Below, piece after piece: positions 18,542 through 24,272 of a DNA stretch of 24,272 nucleotides; position 1 is the stretch's first letter, and every line of letters starts with the position of its first letter. The notes under the pieces were generated by a model. That model was not told the DNA's origin and searched no databases. It saw only the letters and a list, made by a program, of their open reading frames with translations. The stretch covers positions 1 to 24,272 of the forward strand of contig NQWY01025009.1 in NCBI GenBank assembly GCA_019425655.1, written 5' to 3'. The DNA is from Rhizophagus prolifer (lineage: Eukaryota; Glomeromycota; Glomeromycetes; Glomerales; Glomeraceae). A program made the translations under genes and the position numbers.

Positions 18542-21500
18542 ATGGCTAATAGCCAACTTAATAATGTTAATAATAGTAGCATTCCTATTCTCCCACAACA
18601 TATATCACAACAGATTTATAATGATGGTCATAGTAGTTCGCGAGACTTCCAAACTAATGACCAGTATGCAAGTTTTATTAGTTCAACTAGTCCATATTTA
18701 ACAAACTCCCAAGGCTCTTCTAATTTTCAACGACTAGATCTTCCTAGTCCAACTTATCCAGCGGGAAATACTGACGTCCCGTCCAAAGAAAATATACAAG
18801 AAATCTTTAATCACCTTAAAAATAAATTTGGGTTTCAAGAAGACAACAAGCGAAACATGTTTGATCATTTAATGTGCATGTTAGACTCTCGTGCTTCGAG
18901 AATGAATCCATATCAGGCTTTATTTACTCTCCATGCTGATTATATTGGTGGAATAAATGCTAATTATCGTAAATGGTATTTTGCTTTGGGAAATGTCGAT
19001 TCAAAGAATGACTTACAAGACCAAGAACAATGGAATAAACGAATGGATTCTATATCAAAATATCCAGAGGATATGGTTCGTCAATTGGCCTTATGGTTAT
19101 TATTATGGGGTGAAGCTTCTCCTGTTCGATTTATGAGTGAATGTTTATGCTTCATTTTTAAATTAGCGGATGATTATGATAAAGGTTCTAAAAATTCTAA
19201 TGTACAACTACTTGAAGGAGATTATCTTGACAATATTATAACACCGATTTATCGTTATATTAAAGGTCAATGCTACGAAGATATACCAGAAAAACTAGTG
19301 AAGAAAGAAAAAGACCATGCTGAAACAATAGGATATGACGATATCAACCAAATTTTTTGGTATTGGGAAACTATTAATAGTATAGTTTATCAGAAAAAGA
19401 GTAATTCACATATAAAAAGTATTATGGATGTACATCACAGTAAACGTTATTTAAAGCTTAGATACGTAAAATGGGATCTTGTATTTATCAAAACGTACAA
19501 AGAAAAACGTACGTGGCTTCATTTAGTTGTTAATTTTACGCGTATATGGATTATCGAGTTTTCAATATTTTGGTATCCTATAGTCTATATTATCCTATTT
19601 CTTCATAATAAAAATAAGTTTGAACCAGCAGTACAATGGTCTATTGTTGCATTCGGGGGCGCGATTTCAACTTTGTTAATGATTATTGGAAGTATCTGTG
19701 AACTCTTTTTCAATCCCGTTCCAATTTATATAATAATGAAAGATCCTACTTCTTTATTATCTTTAATAATAGGGATAATTCACTTTATAATTTCATTAAT
19801 TACGACATTTATGTTTGCCATAGTTCCAAAATCTCGTATATTTAGTATTCAACCAAAAAGTGAAGCATTTCATACTTTTACCGCCAATTATGCTCATCTA
19901 AACAATAAGGATCGTGCAGTTTCAATTGGACTTTGGTGTTGCATTTTTGGATGTAAATTGGTAGTGTCATATTTCCTTTCTTATTTATTTGTAGATTTTC
20001 TCGAATCAATACTTAAAATAAGAGTAATTGATAGTACATTTTGTTCTTTAATCTTAACAATAGTTATTATCATTATGTTCTTTGGTTATCTTATTCTCTT
20101 ATTTTCAAGTACATATCTCTGGTATGTAATTTGGAATATAATTTTTTCAGTAGCTATCCGTACACTTGAGAGACCTTCTCAAAAAAATAACTTTACTATG
20201 TTACCAAAACATATTTCCACAAAAATTTTGGGATCAAGTAATATGAAAATTAATGACGTGTCACAAATTTGGAATTCCATTATTAATTCCATGTATGAAG
20301 AAGAATGTCTATTATCGAGAGAGAGTGCCAAAATATTATCTTATCTGCAGGTTCGTATTTTATAAAAAGAAAATTATTAGTTATCACAATTATTATCTAA
20401 TAAAAAACATATTTAAGGGTAATGATAGAGTATCATGGTATCCTCCGCCCATCTTTGTGAATAATGATGATCAAAATTATCCTCCAATAAGTGAAGTTAA
20501 ACGTCGTATTACATTCTTTGCACAAAGTTTGTCGAATAACATTCAAGATCCTTTGCCAATTCAAAAAATGCCGACATTCACGGTTTTTACTCCTCATTAT
20601 TCAGAAAAGATTCTACTTTCACTTCGTGAAATTTGCGAAAAGGATCAAAACACACGAATTAATTTGTTTGAATACCTGAAACAATTACATCCCACTGAAT
20701 GGGAAAATTTCGAACAAAACAATACTTCAGATATATGGGACTCAACTCATATCCAAGATTATTTAAAAAAACAGGTTAACTTTAATGAAGACGATGACAA
20801 TTTGCGTAAACGTAAGTGGGTTTCAAGACGTACGCAAACTTTATTTCGTACAATTTCCGGATTCATGAACTACCAAAAAGCAATCAAGCTTTTGTATCGC
20901 GTAGAAAATCCCGAAATTGTTGCTTCATGCGCAAACGATCCGGAGAAACTTGAGAATGAGATGGTCTCAATGGCTCGTCGCAAATTCAAATTTTTAGTTT
21001 CAATGCAAAGATATAACGAATTTAATGAGGAGGAGCAGAATAATGTGGATTTTTTATTACGTTCTTACCCGGATCTTCAAATTGCTTATCTTGATCAAGT
21101 ACCACAGGAGAATAAGGAAATTGAATCAAAATTCTTTTCCGTTTTAATTGATGGTCATTGTGAAATATTACCAGATGGAAAACGTAAACCAATTTATCGA
21201 ATCAGACTCCCTGGAAACCCGATTCTTGGAGATGGTAAATCAGACAATCAAAATCATGCAATTATTTTTTATCGTGGTGAATACATTCAATTAATCGATG
21301 CCAACCAGGACAATTTCTTTGAAGAATGTCTCAAAATTAAAAATATTCTTGGAGAATTCGAACAGTATAATATGTCCGAAGAACCATTAATCTCAGATAC
21401 TAAGTCTGAAACCGTTACAATATCACCTTATTCGTCTGTTATTCAACAGTCAGAAAAACAACCCGTTGCTATTGTTGGAGCTTGTGAATATATATTTTCC

Positions 21501-23412
21501 AAGAATTATGGTGCTCTTGGAGATCTAACTGCTGGAAAAGGGCAAGCAAGCTTTTGGTACGTTAACTCAACGTATAATTGCTAAAGTAGGCAGTAAATTA
21601 CATTACGGACATCCGGATTTTTTAAACGCCATCTTCGTGACAACACGTGGTGGTCTATCTAAAGCAACGAAAGGACTTCACCTAAGCGAGGACATTTTCG
21701 CTGGTATGAACTTATTTAGTCGTGGTGGCCGTATAAAACATTGCGAATATATTCAGTGTGGTAAAGGACGGGACCTTGGATTTGAATCGATACTTCATTT
21801 TACAACAAAAACCGGTACCGGTATGGGAGAACAAAATTTATCAAGAGATTACCATTACCTTGGAACACAACTTGTTCTTGACAGGTTTTTGACTTTTTAT
21901 TATGCTCATCCCGCATATCATTTTAATCATGTTTTTATTAAGTTATCAGTTCAGCTTCTCATGCTTGGCATGATGTTCATTGGGGCAATAAGAACTGTTT
22001 TTCCTGTTTGTGATAATTCACAAAGCGTATGTCTTCCTATAATTAATTGGGTTAAGTGTTCCGTAATTTTGATTATTTTTGCATCATTCATTGATTTCTT
22101 GCCATTATTCTCGCAAGAATTTGAAGAAAATGGTTTAATTCGTAGTGTTACACGCCTTGGCAAACATCTTATGTCATTAACTCCCTTCTTCGAAATATTT
22201 AATACCCAAATATATGCTAACAGTATTATGACAAACCTTAATTTTGGAGGTGCGAAATATATATTTTCTGGACGTGGATTTCCTACAACACGTATTCCAT
22301 TTTCTACATTGTATTCACGTTTTTCTGGACCAAGTATTTTCTTTGGAATGAGAATTCTATTAATTTTGCTCTTTGTTTCTTTAACCATGTGGATACCATA
22401 TTTTATATACTTTTGGTTTTCAATTACAGCTCTATGTATTTCACCATTCTTATTCAATCCACTTCAATTTTCTTTCATAGAATTTATAAGTGATTATCGT
22501 GAATTCTTGATATGGATGTATTCAGAATCAGAAACGCATGCTAATTCTTGGGTTGATTATTGTCGCGCTTCGATGACGATGATTATTAATAATAAACTAG
22601 GATATCATTCCGGAAAATTGGTTGAAGATACTTCACATCCGCGTTTTACTACTGCTATATTTGGAGAAATAATCTCATCTTTTATAATGGCAGTTATTTG
22701 CATTATTATTCTCATTTTCGTAAAGAGTTTTGATCCAGCAACTTCAGGATTACCGAATACGGGACTAAGTGTCGTAATTTATGTGTGTACTATCGCAATT
22801 GGGCCTATATTAATGAACATGATTGTATTATCTGGATTTTATCTTGTTTCATTCTGTTTGAAATTACATTTTAATAGATGGATTGACAAATTTAGAGTAT
22901 TAATTAATGTCATAGCGCGAACTTTTGCAGTCATTAATTTAGTTGGTGCTATTGAATATTTATGGATTATAGAATCATGGAGACCAGCAAATGCTGTTCT
23001 AAGCGTAATTGTCATATCAGAGATACAAAGATTTGTATTTAAAATGATTCCCAATTTATACGGGAAGAAACTTGGATTCTTGTCCAAAACACAACCATTT
23101 CGTGACAAAACAATTGAAATGTCACTTTTTGCAAGGGACTTCATACTAGGACATATATTATTATTTATGCTAGCACCAATATGTCTAGTTCCATGGGTTA
23201 ATAAATTGCATTTTACCATATTATTCTGGTCAAAACCAACCGATAAAGTTATAGAACCAATATTCTTACGAGACCAAAAATGGGTTTGGATTTATGGATT
23301 AGTATTTTTCACAACATTTATAATCTTCGTGATTTTAATAGTTGGACCTATAATGATTGACTCGACATCATTTTTGAATCATACTTCTAAGTTATTACTA
23401 TATTCTAGTTAG
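18542..23412 (+). CDS. FKS-type 1,3-beta-glucan synthase, with one frame shift
   Basis: This plasma-membrane enzyme polymerises UDP-glucose into cell-wall 1,3-beta-glucan. Exon 1 is 18542-20350 (603 codons), the intron is 20351-20417 (67 bp, phase 0, CTAAT branch), and exon 2 is 20418-23412; together about 1,600 residues, slightly short for FKS. The N-terminal FKS domain has [17 protein letters not shown] and [20 protein letters not shown], followed by a membrane cluster (about residues 330-560). The catalytic domain shows [102 protein letters not shown] and [11 protein letters not shown] second membrane cluster fills the C-terminus. At the T4 run 21552-21555 (about residue 982) the frame moves by one base: upstream reads AGKGQASF, downstream [18 protein letters not shown], exactly continuous in homology. 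This is either a homopolymer miscount or a real lesion. Hot-spot 1 of drug resistance is very divergent (residues about 479-487). Confidence 0.95.
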
Positions 23413-24272
23413 TATCAAAATTTAAAGCAAGAAAATTTGAATGGTAAGAGTATAACTTTTTTTGTCTTTTTTTTACATTTGAAATACTGCAATTAATAAC
23501 ACAAATGTTTCGAAACCCAATTTGTTAAAAAATAAATTTACCTTCAAAACCATCAAAGGAACATAAGAAGGCAATAAATTTGGGAATTTTTGCGAGGAGG
23601 TAACATGCTAGAGGAATGGGTACTTGGAGAAGAATGGCTACGGAAGTGCAATCACACATGACTCAAAACTTGTGAAGCTTTTTTTTTATTCTAAATAAAA
23701 TTTTTCGTAAATTTCACTACTTTTACTATTTTCATTTCACTCGATTTGTACGTGTGTATATTTGCTACTTTGTAATATAGAGCATAATTTCACTTTACAA
23801 GACTGAGAAAACATTTACATCGTACTCTGAAATATCTGGCAAATTATTAGAGGCATTCAAAATATCAATTTATATTTAGTTAAAAAATGGTTATACTCGC
23901 TATTAACGTCAAGCGAATACATCTAAGAATAAGGAGCTAGTTTATGTAATATATTTGTTTCATGTTAAATTGACCAAATAATTAGTTCGTGTTTTGACTA
24001 TTCGTATAGTTACGTCACTTACGTCTTACGTGATAATGCTATGAAATCGTGTGATTTTACGTATATCCCAACATAAGATTTAATAAGTTATTCTCTATGT
24101 AAAATAGTATAATTATTGTAAGTCTATAAGTTATTAATATTACACCTATATTTATAATTCTTTCAAAAGTTTTAGATTTTTGAAATCATTATTTTTTTCT
24201 TTTACAGTAAATTTGCATATTTTATTAGAAAAAAGAAATTATATAATTTATATATTATAGTTAATATACTTA
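23413..24272. other. Intergenic, downstream of FKS
   Basis: No gene seen. AT-rich FKS 3' flank. A cluster of ACGT-core sites (TTACGTCA, TTACGTCT, TTACGTGA, TTTACGTA) at 24010-24063 may belong to the promoter of a gene beyond the right edge. Confidence 0.5.
24010..24063. promoter_or_regulatory. ACGT-core (CRE/bZIP-like) cluster
   Basis: TTACGTCA at 24010-24017, TTACGTCT at 24019-24026, TTACGTGA at 24026-24033 and TTTACGTA near 24056-24063. Four ACGT cores in about 55 bp of AT-rich DNA. The function is inferred only from similarity to ATF/CREB sites. Confidence 0.3.

Noticed and set aside
21951-22457. 168-codon minus-strand open frame opposite FKS exon 2
   Set aside because: It lies wholly antisense to the well-conserved FKS membrane region and shows no domain; it is a by-product of the FKS reading frame.
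22839-23219. 126-codon minus-strand open frame opposite the FKS C-terminus
   Set aside because: Antisense to confident FKS coding sequence, no recognised motif.

Overview
This window looks like nuclear DNA of an early-diverging filamentous fungus, most likely an arbuscular mycorrhizal fungus (Glomeromycotina, Rhizophagus-like). The sequence is strongly AT-rich. Genes are split by many short introns of about 58-190 bp, nearly all GT-AG. A protein kinase on the minus strand matches, from memory, a lineage-expanded Rhizophagus family, and a fungal 1,3-beta-glucan synthase lies at the right. The species is inferred; no search was run. I rebuilt exon structures by hand from reading frame, splice signals and family motifs.

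Layout. The left 11 kb is gene-dense housekeeping DNA. It holds the 3' part of YSH1/CPSF73 (+, mRNA 3'-end endonuclease), TRM10 (-, tRNA m1G9 methyltransferase), TRM112 (-, methyltransferase activator), a mitochondrial thioredoxin (+), an 18-exon POL5/MYBBP1A homologue (+, ribosome biogenesis) and the complex I subunit NDUFA13/GRIM-19 (-). A four-exon TKL-like kinase (-) follows at 11.8-13.4 kb. A roughly 5.1 kb gene-poor stretch (13.4-18.5 kb) carries a 118-bp foldback MITE and several hairpins. The FKS-type glucan synthase (+) fills 18.5-23.4 kb, and the last 0.86 kb has no gene I can see.

How the genes relate. TRM10, TRM112 and POL5 all serve translation or ribosome production. These genes, plus the thioredoxin that shares a 185-bp divergent promoter with TRM112, have CACGTG E-boxes close upstream, which suggests co-regulation by a Cbf1/bHLH-type factor. 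I see no new multi-gene system of the defence or biosynthetic kind.

Oddities. There are two GC-AG introns (YSH1 and the kinase), both fixed by frame and homology, and a 12-nt micro-exon in the kinase. NDUFA13 has an in-frame TAA inside a tandem splice-donor-like sequence. FKS has a one-base frame shift at a T4 run, and POL5 has a possible one at an A4 run. The FKS echinocandin hot-spot 1 segment is strongly divergent. The two shifts and the stop could be assembly errors, so raw reads or RNA-seq should be consulted before calling any of these genes broken.
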